Source: Dunaliella salina
Taxonomy: Eukaryota > Chlorophyta > Chlorophyceae > Chlamydomonadales > Dunaliellaceae
DNA: 14,960 bases
Assembly: GCA_002284615.2 (NCBI GenBank)
Contig: MU069795.1
Span: forward strand, 275,079-290,038
Reading direction: 5' to 3'
The translations under genes were made by a program, and so were the position numbers. Positions 7,101 to 14,910 of this stretch are shown in pieces. Position 1 is the stretch's first letter. Each line of letters opens with the position of its first letter. The notes beneath the pieces were generated by a model, which did no database searches, was not told the DNA's origin, and saw nothing but the letters and a program-made list of their open reading frames with translations.

Positions 7101-7754
7101 TTCTGTTGACATGGCCATGGTCATGTAGCACTTGATTCCTTGGATAGGGAAAGAGCGGGTAACTCTGAAAGGAATAAAGAATTAGGTTACCTGAACCCAA
7201 GCTGTGATGTTTGCTTCCCGGAATTGGACAGCGTAGTTTTAAGCAACAATCTTACAGCAAAGTAGGCTATATCTGTATTCATTCCAGAGGTAAACACTCT
7301 TTGACTATTCAAGGTATCAATTGCTTATGAAAACCCACGCTAAGTGGGTGTTTACTTTGCCTGTTACTTTGCGGCAAGCATCACCTTATCGGGAGTCTAA
7401 AAGGAGTATGTGCTCAGCCACGGACTCTAAACCGTTTTGGTGCGCCATCCGAGAAATGGCATTTGCACTTAAATCAGTACATCAGCAAAAACATGATATA
7501 CGCATGACAGCTACAAGCTCGGGACCATCCCCAAAAAAGCATTGACATATGAAAAACCTCAATCCTGGACCAGCCAGGAGTTTGCCCTCCCCCAACACAC
7601 CTGGGATTTACAAGTAATTGCAGTCTGGAATACAGCTGCAAGGGTCCACCTGAACAACCAAAACCAGAAGTGGCTCAAGAACCTTGCCAATGACATCAAA
7701 GGGGCCAGAGGGTTTCTCCATCATGTTAGTAACGACCCCATCCTAAGAGCATAA

Positions 7755-8288
7755 AGTGATGCCTGGATTAAGAAAATGTGCAAAACTCCCTCTCGACACA
7801 AAGCAGGCGCCTCATGGATCCCACACCTCCGCCAAACTCCCTGCCAGTCAAATCCCAGCCTCCAACTTAAAGTCAAATATTGGAAATCTTGGGCCTACAA
7901 AGATGGTAGCTGCAAGGTCCAGAATGGTGCCCCTGTCATAGGGGCAGGTGTGTACCATCCGAAAAGTAACAAAATAAGCATGGTAGTCCCTAATGGCGAA
8001 GGTATTACCAATGACATAGGAAGAGCTGAGCTGGCTGGAATGTCTGCAGCCCTCACTCTAGATTCCAAAATAAGTGCCACGGATAGCCTGGCTTCTCCTT
8101 GCCAATCCAGGAAGCAGATCCTGTACCCAGAGAAGCATAGGCATCACGTGCAAGGAGATGTTTTGAAAATGATCGCGCACCTTGCCCGGACTTCTCAAGA
8201 TCACATATATTTCTACAAAGTCAAGGCCCATGCTGGGATAGCTGGGAATGAATGGGCAGATCAAATTGCTAAATACCAGGCTACCTAA
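7755..8288 (+). pseudogene. LINE polyprotein fragment: RNase H domain
   Basis: The frame is open from after the TAA at 7752-7754 to TAA at 8286-8288. Counting from the Met at 7776, the ribonuclease H residues are all in place: Asp43 in YKDGSC, Glu85 in GRAELAGM, Asp103 in SATDSLAS, His152 in KVKAHAGIAGNEWAD, and Asp162. The His-Asp spacing of 10 is the classical value. RNase H degrades the RNA of the RNA:DNA hybrid during retrotransposition. The frame continues upstream across one stop (PILRA-stop-SDAWIKKM), so this is an internal piece of a longer ORF. Downstream the reading shifts frame by one near 8285. The domain itself is intact, suggesting a fairly recent death of the element. Confidence 0.82.
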
Positions 8289-8381
8289 AATTATAAACCT
8301 GACTGATACTGGACTCCCTAGCGCGGGCCCTGGAGGATACCCCTTCCAATTTTTCGCTTGGCTGGCCCAAGAGGAGACAGA

Positions 8382-8396
8382 ACCTGGACCTTCTCA
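8382..8396. repeat. Left target-site duplication of nested element
   Basis: ACCTGGACCTTCTCA is identical to 10237-10251. The bases outside (A versus T before, C versus A after) differ, so the duplication is exactly 15 bp. It falls inside LINE coding sequence that resumes after the right copy. Confidence 0.92.
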
Positions 8397-8530
8397 CTTT
8401 TAATAATAATCTAATAATCTAATAAAAATACAAAACAGGTCACTCTCCACTGCACCGCCTGGTGGGGCTCAACCAGTGTCATGACACTCTGAGAACGGGA
8501 CGAGACCCTACCAGACGGGACAGAGGAGAG

Positions 8531-9646
8531 ATGGAGATCAAGCAACTAGTGCGCCATCTACGACAAGTGGTAGAAGAACTCAAACAAGAGGTGCTCCAGC
8601 TACGACAGCAGCAGCAGCAGGAGGGCCGAGCAACACGAGACAGCGTTGACCAGCTCGTCACGGAGACCAACTGGGCAGCAGCATGCAGCATCGACAGACA
8701 GCAGCGACAGAGCCTATATAGCGTGCGCCTGCTGCGCTCTAGGGACCCAGGGGCACTGCCCTGCGAAGCAACACCAGCTGGGGTGGCAGCATTCCTGCAG
8801 TGCGAGGTGGGCAGCATCCTGCACGTCGAGCGCATGCAGGACAACGCCCGGGGCAAGCAGCGCTGCTTCGTGCAGTTCTGCACAGCCGAGGCAGCGGCAG
8901 CAGCGGGCGCGGGGTTCCGCGCCAGCAGCAACGCAGCACAGGCAGTCTTGGCGCGTCTGCAGAACGCGCTGGTGGACCTGGCCATCCAGCTGCAGCACAT
9001 AGGACGGGGGCAGGGTGGGTTTGAGGAGCTGGTGGTGCTCGCCAGGGGGTCCAAGATACTGGTCAAACGTGGGGAGGGGGAGCTGGTTCCCTATCCCTTC
9101 CTCCAGCACCTGCATGCAGGCCGTCTCCCCAACCCCGGCCAGCCCTACCAGCACCTGACTGCAGGCCGAGTGGGGCAGCAGCTCAAGCTGCTGCTCTGCA
9201 AGCCTGCACCGCCAGCAGCACAGGCCCCTGCCTCACCTGCCCCACCACCACGCGCGTCAGCAGCAGCAGGAGCAACAACAACACGAGCAACAACAGCAGC
9301 AGCAGCAGCAGCAGCAACAACAACACGAGCAACAACAGCAGCAGGAGCAACAACAACACGAGCAACAACAGCAGCAGGAGCAACAACAACACGAACCACA
9401 ACAGCAGCAGGAGCAACAGCAGCAGGAGCAACAACAGAAGCTGCAGCAAGAGCCCCAGCCACCCCAACCAAGCGCAAGCACCAAGAGAGTGACCACCCTG
9501 CCCAGCACCAGCACTGCCCTCCATCAGCAGCAGGAGCAGCAGCACATGCTCAAAACTTGCATGCAGGTGCCTCCTCTGTTGCCAAGCGGAACGATGACCG
9601 AGAGTACCAAGAGCAAAGGCACAACATGGCAATCAGTGATAGGTGA
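8531..9646 (+). CDS. ORF1-like protein of nested retroelement (coiled coil, RRM-like, low-complexity tail)
   Basis: 371 codons from the first ATG (MEIKQLVRHLRQVVEELKQE..) to TGA at 9644-9646. Residues 1-35 are a coiled coil ending in a Q run. Residues ~63-135 look like an RNA-recognition fold: a YSVRLLRS strand, a FLQCEV helix, then GKQRCFVQF like an RNP1 strand and an Ala-rich helix. Residues ~164-225 form a second compact domain (GFEELVVLARGSKILVKRGE). Residues ~230-330 are Ala/Thr/Arg repeats encoded by CAG/CAA-type triplets. Coiled coil, RRM and C-terminal domain in that order is the layout of L1-type ORF1 nucleic-acid chaperones. The assignment is by layout, not by recognised sequence. 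In the next frame the triplet tract reads Gln-rich (QQEQQQHEQQQ) and stays open to 9773, so a frameshift in the tract is possible. TGA overlaps a good splice donor (ATAG|GTGAGA). Confidence 0.6.
   Translation: MEIKQLVRHLRQVVEELKQEVLQLRQQQQQEGRATRDSVDQLVTETNWAAACSIDRQQRQSLYSVRLLRSRDPGALPCEATPAGVAAFLQCEVGSILHVERMQDNARGKQRCFVQFCTAEAAAAAGAGFRASSNAAQAVLARLQNALVDLAIQLQHIGRGQGGFEELVVLARGSKILVKRGEGELVPYPFLQHLHAGRLPNPGQPYQHLTAGRVGQQLKLLLCKPAPPAAQAPASPAPPPRASAAAGATTTRATTAAAAAAATTTRATTAAGATTTRATTAAGATTTRTTTAAGATAAGATTEAAARAPATPTKRKHQESDHPAQHQHCPPSAAGAAAHAQNLHAGASSVAKRNDDREYQEQRHNMAISDR
9262..9440 (+). repeat. CAG/CAA triplet tract with ~30-33 bp higher-order unit
   Basis: Units of the type GCAGCAGGAGCAACAACAAC followed by ACGAGCAACAACA repeat four to five times inside the ORF, with pure CAG expansions between. 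Several frames on both strands are open across it (Ala/Thr/Arg, Gln-rich, poly-Leu, poly-Cys, Val/Ala). Openness here is therefore not evidence of coding. Confidence 0.9.
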
Positions 9647-10236
9647 GACTTTAATAGGAGGTATGGGTATAGAGGAGTGCATGGGGGGGTCCAAGTGCCG
9701 TCCAAGTACCGAGCCTTGTATGGGGGGATGTATGGGTATGGGAGGGGATTATTTGGAGGGAGGAAGTTCTTGAGAGGGTACACCTCGGCTGACGAACTGA
9801 AATAAGACAGGTCAAGACTTGTTTGAGGCTCCAAACATACCTGATGTCTCCATTATGCCAAGCATGTGCACAACAGTATACCTGAAATTACCTTTCTTAA
9901 GCAGCGCAATGCATCTGTGCAGTGATGCTGAGAACTGAAGTTAATCATGAACGCATTTGCCATGGCCTTTTGGTCCATTTCTTTGTGCCATGCAACTCTC
10001 AATTTATGCACGAGTGAACTTGGTACAAGTAGCCGATGAAACCTGGTTGAATTTGTGCTCGACTTCGCATGTCTGTTCATGCAGAGTGACTGCGTGTGTT
10101 TCTTGCAGTAGCAGTGACACTTCTGATCTAAGAGACTTCGTTTTCGCATTTCGAGCCTGCTTCCATTTCCGCCTAGGCTGGTATGTTTTTCCGCTCAGTT
10201 GCCCTTGAAGGCGAATATAGCGTGTAACCTTACCTT
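9647..10236 (+). other. 3' non-coding part of nested element
   Basis: A purine-rich stretch (9650-9770; GGTATGGGTATAGAGG and GGATGTATGGGTATGGGAGG repeats) is followed by ordinary sequence without an ORF of interest. A pyrimidine-rich acceptor-like TGTGTTTCTTGCAG ends at 10110. Together with the donor at the ORF stop it could define an intron, but nothing proves it. Confidence 0.45.
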
Positions 10237-10251
10237 ACCTGGACCTTCTCA
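10237..10251. repeat. Right target-site duplication of nested element
   Basis: ACCTGGACCTTCTCA, identical to 8382-8396. The LINE coding sequence resumes immediately after (QSSTSSPRLKYLPDLKK). Confidence 0.92.
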
Positions 10252-11420
10252 ATCTAGCACCTCTTCTCCACGCTTAAAGTACCTCCCAGACCTTAAAAAA
10301 TGCTCTGAAAATCTCATATGCATGCCAAGCACAGATTGGGCTATGCTAACCAAAAGACAGGATATTACACTTACTACCAGAATCTGCTACCCCATGTTAA
10401 CAAAAAAATAAGCAGTGCCTTCTGGAGCATGTCTCAACTCTCCACCAGAATGAAACACACTGCCTTCCAGTACTGCACAGGCACCCTTTATAACCAGAAA
10501 CATGCAGTTAGATTTAAAAGATCCATTAGCCTTACATGCCCGCTCCCTGATTGCCACCACATGGACAGTGGTCTCCACATCCTTTCTGGGTGCCAATGCC
10601 CCGTAATGCGCAATATGGTGACTGAATGCCACAATATTGCTTGCAGAATGATTTTGAAAGAGGTCAGTGAACGCCCATATGGGGCCAATCTTGTGCATGT
10701 GGATGCAGGTACCTCTGTCCGTTTGGTCCAAAATGACCTACACGTCCCTGAGAATGTCTCCAGCCGTTTTGTACCCTCTTATCTCTTCATGCAAAACATT
10801 CTTGAGCAGGCTAGACGCAGCTCCAGCCGCCCTGATGCAATCTTGGTCACTCCCCAACCTACTAACACAAACAGGCAAGCCCCTCCACTCTCACACCGGG
10901 TACTGCGCAGTACTACTTATAGTACAAGGCATAGCAGAGAGGTAACGAGAAGCACAAACCGAGCAAGACAGCCCCAAGAGCCTCATATCCCAGACCGCCA
11001 CATTCACTTGATAGAAGTAAAATACTATGAAGATACAAGGTTTGATTCCCAGCTAGAAGCTGCCAAACAACAACATAGTGAGCTGTGTGAACAATTTCAC
11101 AGAGCCAGAATCACTATCCACCCAATCCTGTAGGGTGTGGGCGGAGCTATTTACACTGCACATACATCTGATCAATTCAGGAAAGTTGGAATAGACTCAC
11201 AAAGATCTGAGACTCTGGGAAAGAAATTTCATGCCCATTCTGTCCAATATGCGCACAAGCTTACATCTACAAGGCGTGCCATTGAATACAAGCAAGCCCA
11301 TCACAGCACTGGTACCTTGGCTCAGCGCGCTGCCAGAAACCCTCCAGATCCTCACTAATCTCCTTTTAAGTCCGGTGAGGGAGGCTCACGGCTCTTCAGG
11401 GCCAATGTGCCGCCCTTTTC
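10252..11420 (+). mobile_element. Decayed LINE, right part (endonuclease side and 3' end)
   Basis: This is the continuation of the element interrupted at 8396. It starts in the frame of 10241 (SPRLKYLPDLKK) and shifts frame near 10310 to the long endonuclease reading. It crosses TAG at 11131-11133 and ends at TAA 11356-11358. The 3' untranslated region appears to run to about 11400-11450 (GGCTCACGGCTCTTCAGGGC, then pyrimidine-rich TTTTTCTTTTCTTCTC). No poly-A tail or flanking duplication for the outer element was found, so its right edge is approximate. Confidence 0.7.
10318..11358 (+). pseudogene. LINE polyprotein C-terminus: zinc knuckle and PD-(D/E)XK endonuclease
   Basis: Numbered from the Met at 10318. 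A knuckle of the form C74-x4-C79-x7-H87-x4-C92 lies in TCPLPDCHHMDSGLHILSGC. It is followed by a nuclease core with Pro172-Asp173 (SSRPDAILVTP) and Glu233-Val-Lys235 (HIHLIEVKYYEDTR). The chain then has a helix with Gln and Glu residues (QLEAAKQQHSELCEQF). A CCHC knuckle before a PD..D/ExK nuclease is the layout of restriction-like endonucleases of R2/R4-type and Dualen/RandI LINEs, which nick the target DNA. Together with the RNase H upstream, Dualen/RandI (known from Chlamydomonas) is the best fit. The frame is broken by TAG at 11131. The following 74 codons (GVGGAIYTAHTSDQFRKVG.. to ..NPPDPH) continue in the same frame and look coding, so the stop is probably a point mutation. Some upstream sequence is in another frame. 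Confidence 0.75.
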
Positions 11421-11810
11421 TTAACTGATGTAGGGAGAGTTTTCTCTGCCTACTTAGATTTTTCTTTTCTTCTCACGCACGCATGTACGCATCATGCATG
11501 GCATGCATGCAAGTACTCTCATGATCACCCCTTTTGGTTTTGCTGCATTTACACTCCGGCAATAACCTCAGGGAGGTTCTGAAGTACTGTGGGCCAGCTG
11601 TTTGCAAAAACAATATGAGCATCATGATGCCTTACAGTGCACATCACCTGTTGGTGCCTAGATCTCACCCCAAACTGCTTCCCCTATAATGGTGGGTATT
11701 CTACCAAGGATTTGGCATCAGATTCAGCCAACTGAATGCTTGTGACTCGCAGCCTCAGCGCAAGTGTGTGGCTTGCAAATCTAGACAGGGACCTTGACTC
11801 ACATTCACCC
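11421..11810. other. Non-coding, no gene seen
   Basis: A pyrimidine-rich start, then a GCATG-rich patch around 11475-11512 (GCACGCATGTACGCATCATG with GCATGCATGC). No coding signal. Confidence 0.5.
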
Positions 11811-11813
11811 ATT

Positions 11814-11880
11814 TTGATTGATTGATTGAATTATTGATTGATTGATTGACTGCCTGCCTGCCTGCCTGACTGATTGATTA
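11814..11880. repeat. (GATT)n / (TGCC)n microsatellite
   Basis: GATT units, interrupted once by GAATT, run into four TGCC units and back to TGATTGATTA. On the minus strand the last bases include TGTAA (rc of TTACA at 11878-11882), downstream of the putative minus-strand terminal exon. Confidence 0.92.
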
Positions 11881-11882
11881 CA

Positions 11883-12172
11883 TGGGGGCCAAGGATACAG
11901 CGATTTCCTGCTAGGAAAATTTAGTGAAGGGGCCAACTGCAAGAAGGAACACAGAGAAATACACATGCATAACAGTTGAGAATCTACAAACATGACACTG
12001 CGGACGAGATATGCTTATGACCTGCCAGTGATAATTGAATATTTGGCAGTGGGAGTATGCCGAATAAAACACCAATTGTATTTTATATCCTGCTCATAAA
12101 CCATGCATATTCAAGCAAACTTTCACCACACATTAATGCCAATATTGCACTCTGAGTCGCTAATGGTCGGTG
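11883..12172. other. Non-coding; possible 3' UTR of the minus-strand exon
   Basis: AT-rich sequence without a convincing ORF. If the minus-strand exon at 12173-12332 is real, this is its 3' untranslated region. Confidence 0.35.
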
Positions 12173-12332
12173 TCACAAATCAAACTCCATACCATGCTTC
12201 TCTACCCACTCCTTGAACCACTTCTTGTTATCTGCATATGGCTTGCATGGCTGTTGGCTCCAATCACAAAAAGGAGGGAAGTAGACGCAGAATGGAGCTT
12301 GAATGCCTTGCTGTGCGGTCTCTTTGCTGTCC
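12173..12332 (-). CDS. Possible minus-strand terminal exon, unknown protein
   Basis: On the minus strand an acceptor CAAACTACAG, preceded by a branch-like TTTAAC, opens a 160-bp exon. It reads DSKETAQQGIQAPFCVYFPP, then FCDWSQQPCKPYADNKKWFK, then EWVEKHGMEFDL and TGA. The composition (W, C, F, Y and K well distributed, two CxxxxxxC-like spacings) looks like folded protein rather than random reading. It ends naturally with a stop, so it would be a C-terminus. I do not recognise the family, and no upstream exon on the minus strand (12340-12560) looks convincing. It may be a relic or part of a transposon. Confidence 0.35.
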
Positions 12333-13162
12333 CTGTAGTTTGAACCCGACGTGGCACAGTTAAATTAAGCACAAACCTCTAAATTGCATGACCATGGCCA
12401 ATGCTATATATTACTTTGTCCTCCTTATTTTGTGCTTGGCTTTGTGCAATAAGCTAAATTGCTTGGAAAGAGGCGGCGGTGAATACATATATGCATGCTG
12501 CCGACAATTTGATGCTGATGCAGCCACAATCAATCAACTAATGACATTGACCTGAACAGTGGCCGCGGCTATAGCCGGCGCTGGCTTGAGGTGGGGGGAT
12601 TACGATGCTTTGGCCCTTGTTAAACCCTTTTCCCTCAATGGACGCAGGGAGTGTTCTCACTGTCTACCAAATATCTACTGGTATCCACTCACCAAAAGCA
12701 TAAGGAGGGGGATAAGCGCTCATCTGGGTTCTCGGTCACTTTTGCGTAAGTCATTTCAGAGCAGTGCACATGGTAGTGAGAGTTGTGCTGCAAAGGAAAT
12801 TAGAGGAAAGGGGGTGAATTATGGATAGGCACACACGTACGGGACAAAGAAGACTGGCGAATCAAATGGCAATCTCTTTCAGAGCCTCATTCATTCATTC
12901 ACTCATTTACAAGGGCCAAGGAGATAGCTATCCCCTAGAAAGCCTCACTCACCTCCAAGTAAGGTGCATGCTTGTGATAGATCGTCACCCATCCAGAGGA
13001 TATAAATTTGTCCTGCAAATGTGTACAAGAGGAGAGGATGCTGGTGGACTTGCAGGTCACAAATGGATCTGTGGGTCTTTGCTTGTTCCAAGCTCTGCTT
13101 CAGGCCAGCCAGACTATCCCGGCTAGGAGGTTGTTGGAACACAGAGTGACTTTCTGGCACAG
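12333..13162. other. Non-coding or unresolved
   Basis: Contains a perfect 12-bp palindrome CGGCTATAGCCG (12566-12577) and open frames without splice support. A possible short exon piece ends at a donor-like TTGCAG|GTCACA at 13055 (reading EERMLVDLQ in phase 0). It could precede the exon at 13163, but its start is not determinable. Confidence 0.35.
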
Positions 13163-13206
13163 GTGCAGGTGCTGCACTGTGACCAGTGCATTGTGTGCTT
13201 GAGCAA
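13163..13206 (+). CDS. Possible penultimate exon of an unknown gene
   Basis: A 44-bp exon between TTTCTGGCACAG and the donor GAGCAA|GTGAGA. It reads VQVLHCDQCIVCLSK with the last codon split after AA. The codon is completed by G of the next candidate exon (13516), so the phases agree. It contains a CDQCIVC cysteine cluster. Family not recognised. The exon is short and the evidence is splice sites plus phase only. Confidence 0.33.
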
Positions 13207-13515
13207 GTGAGACAAATGAGTACAGAATGGGTCTCCATTTGGGACGCTGTTGGCAACCTACAATTGGATGAATGCTAGAGCAAACAGAGAAAGGACAAAG
13301 TTGGCGTACTTTTTTTTATAAAATGCCGTGCACCAGAGCAAGTGAGACACATCTGAGGAGTTGTGTCCCTGTTGCATATGTTGATCAGCAGAGAGCTGGG
13401 TGCACATTGGCTGTACTCATCCGCTGCTTTGACCGGCCGTGTGTTAGGGTGCGTCTTCACACACCTCCAAAATAAGGTCATTTCCACGGCTTGAAAAATC
13501 TTCTGCTGTCTCCAG
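13207..13515 (+). other. Presumed intron with no gene seen
   Basis: AGCAAGTGAGACA occurs at 13202-13214 and again near 13338-13350. This is a donor-containing repeat like the exon-edge copies of the SMC1 gene, here about 136 bp apart. The stretch ends in a strong acceptor TTCTGCTGTCTCCAG at 13501-13515. Confidence 0.45.
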
Positions 13516-13630
13516 GTTCCCTTTCAACTCAGCTGCAGCCAAGGGGCTGGACAAGACAACCGTGGAGCACTTCGTCAACAGGTCCTTCGTTGACAGCAGT
13601 GCCTGGGGAAAGCAGCGGGGGCCTCAATGA
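13516..13630 (+). CDS. Possible terminal exon of an unknown gene
   Basis: It follows the acceptor TGCTGTCTCCAG. After one base of a split codon it reads FPFNSAAAKGLDKTTVEHFV, then NRSFVDSSAWGKQRGPQ, and ends at TGA 13628-13630. About 70% of codons end in G or C, as in the SMC1 exons and unlike the flanks. A TGTAA signal lies 155 bp after the stop. I do not recognise the protein; it does not match the SMC1 C-terminus. The gene body upstream is not visible beyond the small exon at 13163, so the gene is either mostly outside recognition or a relic. Confidence 0.45.
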
Positions 13631-13784
13631 GTTGTTCTGTTGTTTGGAAGTCAGCAGTGCAGTGACTCAGCACATGAAAGCAGCAGACTATCACACGCTC
13701 ACCATGAAGCTCTCACAACTCTTCAGGCCTGTTTCCGGTTGCTTGTCCTTGAGGCTGTTCATTGCTACAAAAACATCATGTCGA

Positions 13785-13789
13785 TGTAA
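13785..13789 (+). promoter_or_regulatory. TGTAA polyadenylation signal candidate
   Basis: TGTAA follows the stop at 13630 by about 155 bp and comes right before a (GT)n array. TGTAA is the usual signal in chlorophyte algae, and GT-rich sequence downstream of it is compatible with cleavage. A 5-bp motif alone is weak. Confidence 0.35.
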
Positions 13790-13791
13790 CA

Positions 13792-14291
<500 letters not shown>

Positions 14292-14477
14292 ATGCCCATC
14301 ATGCCGTGCAAGCTCGCTGTTTGTTCCATTCTGTTCCTGCTCTTCTCCTCTTTCCATCGGCCTGCGTCCACCGTACCAGTGGAGTGGTCGAGGCCTGATG
14401 CAGATTGCCTGCCTTCTTCAGCTGCAAGCGCGCTGAACAGCAGCGTGTCCGTCTTTCCTGAGCACGCCAGAGCCAAG
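14292..14477 (+). CDS. First exon of a secreted or organelle-targeted protein
   Basis: 62 codons from ATG to the donor GCCAAG|GTGAGC, ending in phase 0. The start reads MPIMPCKLAVCSILFLLFSS: a short basic n-region, a 13-14 residue hydrophobic core, and an exit at about PAST/V. This is a typical signal peptide. The rest (VEWSRPDADCLPSSAASALN, ending FPEHARAK) has a Ser/Ala-rich linker. The next exon (14830) continues VEYAADFTLEYRSTYK. That short run recalls the N-terminus of a group of periplasmic-binding-protein-like (TroA/PF01497-type) proteins, whose mature part starts with a VEYAKxFTVEYHxxYK-type stretch. This is from memory of the family and rests on a few residues. Confidence 0.6.
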
Positions 14478-14829
14478 GTGAGCACACAAACAAAAAGCAA
14501 AGTTCTGGTGAAATACTGAATACCGTACAGCACCTTGACCATTACGCAATATCACAAGTTTTTTAAGCTGTGCGAATGCACAAAAAATGATTTCGAGGTG
14601 CGAAAATGGTGAATTTCTGGTTTTTTCGATAAATTTGGGTGCGTAGTGGAAATGTTCAATTCGAAAAATTTTGGGTGCGTAGTGGTCAGGGTTCTCTACG
14701 GTATGTACGGAGCTTGCATGAATCTCATTCTGCAACCTGCCGTCTTGAATTGACCTTTCCCCTTTTGGCAACACATCCTTTTGGCATACGAGCTCGTTCA
14801 CCTTTGTGTGTGTTTACTTTTCCATGCAG
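14478..14829 (+). other. Intron 1 of the secreted-protein gene
   Basis: GTGAGC..CCATGCAG boundaries. Inside, a direct repeat AATTT(T)GGGTGCGTAGTGG at about 14632-14652 and 14667-14685 is about 36 bp apart, in an A/T-rich setting. Nothing else is seen. Confidence 0.6.
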
Positions 14830-14877
14830 GTGGAATACGCAGCTGACTTCACTCTTGAGTACCGGAGCACGTACAAG
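14830..14877 (+). CDS. Second exon of the secreted-protein gene
   Basis: A 48-bp phase 0-0 exon between TTCCATGCAG and TACAAG|GTGGGG. It reads VEYAADFTLEYRSTYK. It is weakly reminiscent of iron-siderophore/cobalamin-type binding-protein homologues (see the first exon). The next exon lies beyond the window, past a microsatellite. If the family guess holds, the mature protein would be a bilobed solute-binding fold acting outside the cell or in a compartment lumen. Confidence 0.5.
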
Positions 14878-14910
14878 GTGGGGTGCACCTCTGCTTGCAT
14901 GCGCGCGTGT

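Larger units (their letters stand above)
7150..8396 (+). mobile_element. Decayed 5'-truncated LINE, left part (RNase H side)
   Basis: One plus-strand frame (frame of position 7161) reads LINE-like protein with scattered stops (for example TAG at 7263 and TAA at 7752) into an RNase H domain. A frameshift near 8285 then moves to PKIINLTDTGLPSAGPGGY and on to EETEPGPS at 8396. There it is cut by a nested insertion and resumes at 10252. The reverse transcriptase core is not visible, so the copy is 5'-truncated. The left boundary is approximate; it could lie anywhere from about 7101 to 7290. Confidence 0.7.
8397..10236 (+). mobile_element. Nested 1840-bp retroelement with an ORF1-like gene and no reverse transcriptase
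   Basis: A perfect 15-bp duplication bounds this segment, and removing it rejoins the LINE reading (..EPGPS | QSSTSSPRLKYLP..). It begins with an AT-rich tract (CTTTTAATAATAATCTAATAATCTAATAAAAATAC) and carries a single 371-codon ORF. It ends near GCGTGTAACCTTACCTT, where TGTAA (10223-10227), an algal polyadenylation signal, sits about 10 bp inside the end. There is no 3' poly-A and no terminal inverted repeat. A variable-length ~15-bp duplication is typical of target-primed reverse transcription. The ORF argues for plus orientation; the AT-rich left end could be a tail if the element is really on the minus strand. Confidence 0.8.

Noticed and set aside
7263..7754. A variant genetic code (TAA/TAG read as Gln, as in some ulvophyte algae), suggested by stops in the LINE frame
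   Set aside because: TGA stops and frameshifts occur in the same stretch, the SMC1 exons contain no internal TAA/TAG, and the signs fit ordinary decay.
8479..9632. Minus-strand frames of 195, 146 and 149 codons
   Set aside because: Shadows of the plus-strand ORF: Cys/Ser/Arg- and Leu-rich, caused by GC-rich codons and the triplet tract, without domain-like patterns.
12333..12350. tRNA B-box-like GGGTTCAAACTACAGGG on the minus strand
   Set aside because: No cloverleaf: no A-box at the right distance and no acceptor-stem pairing; it overlaps the candidate splice acceptor instead.
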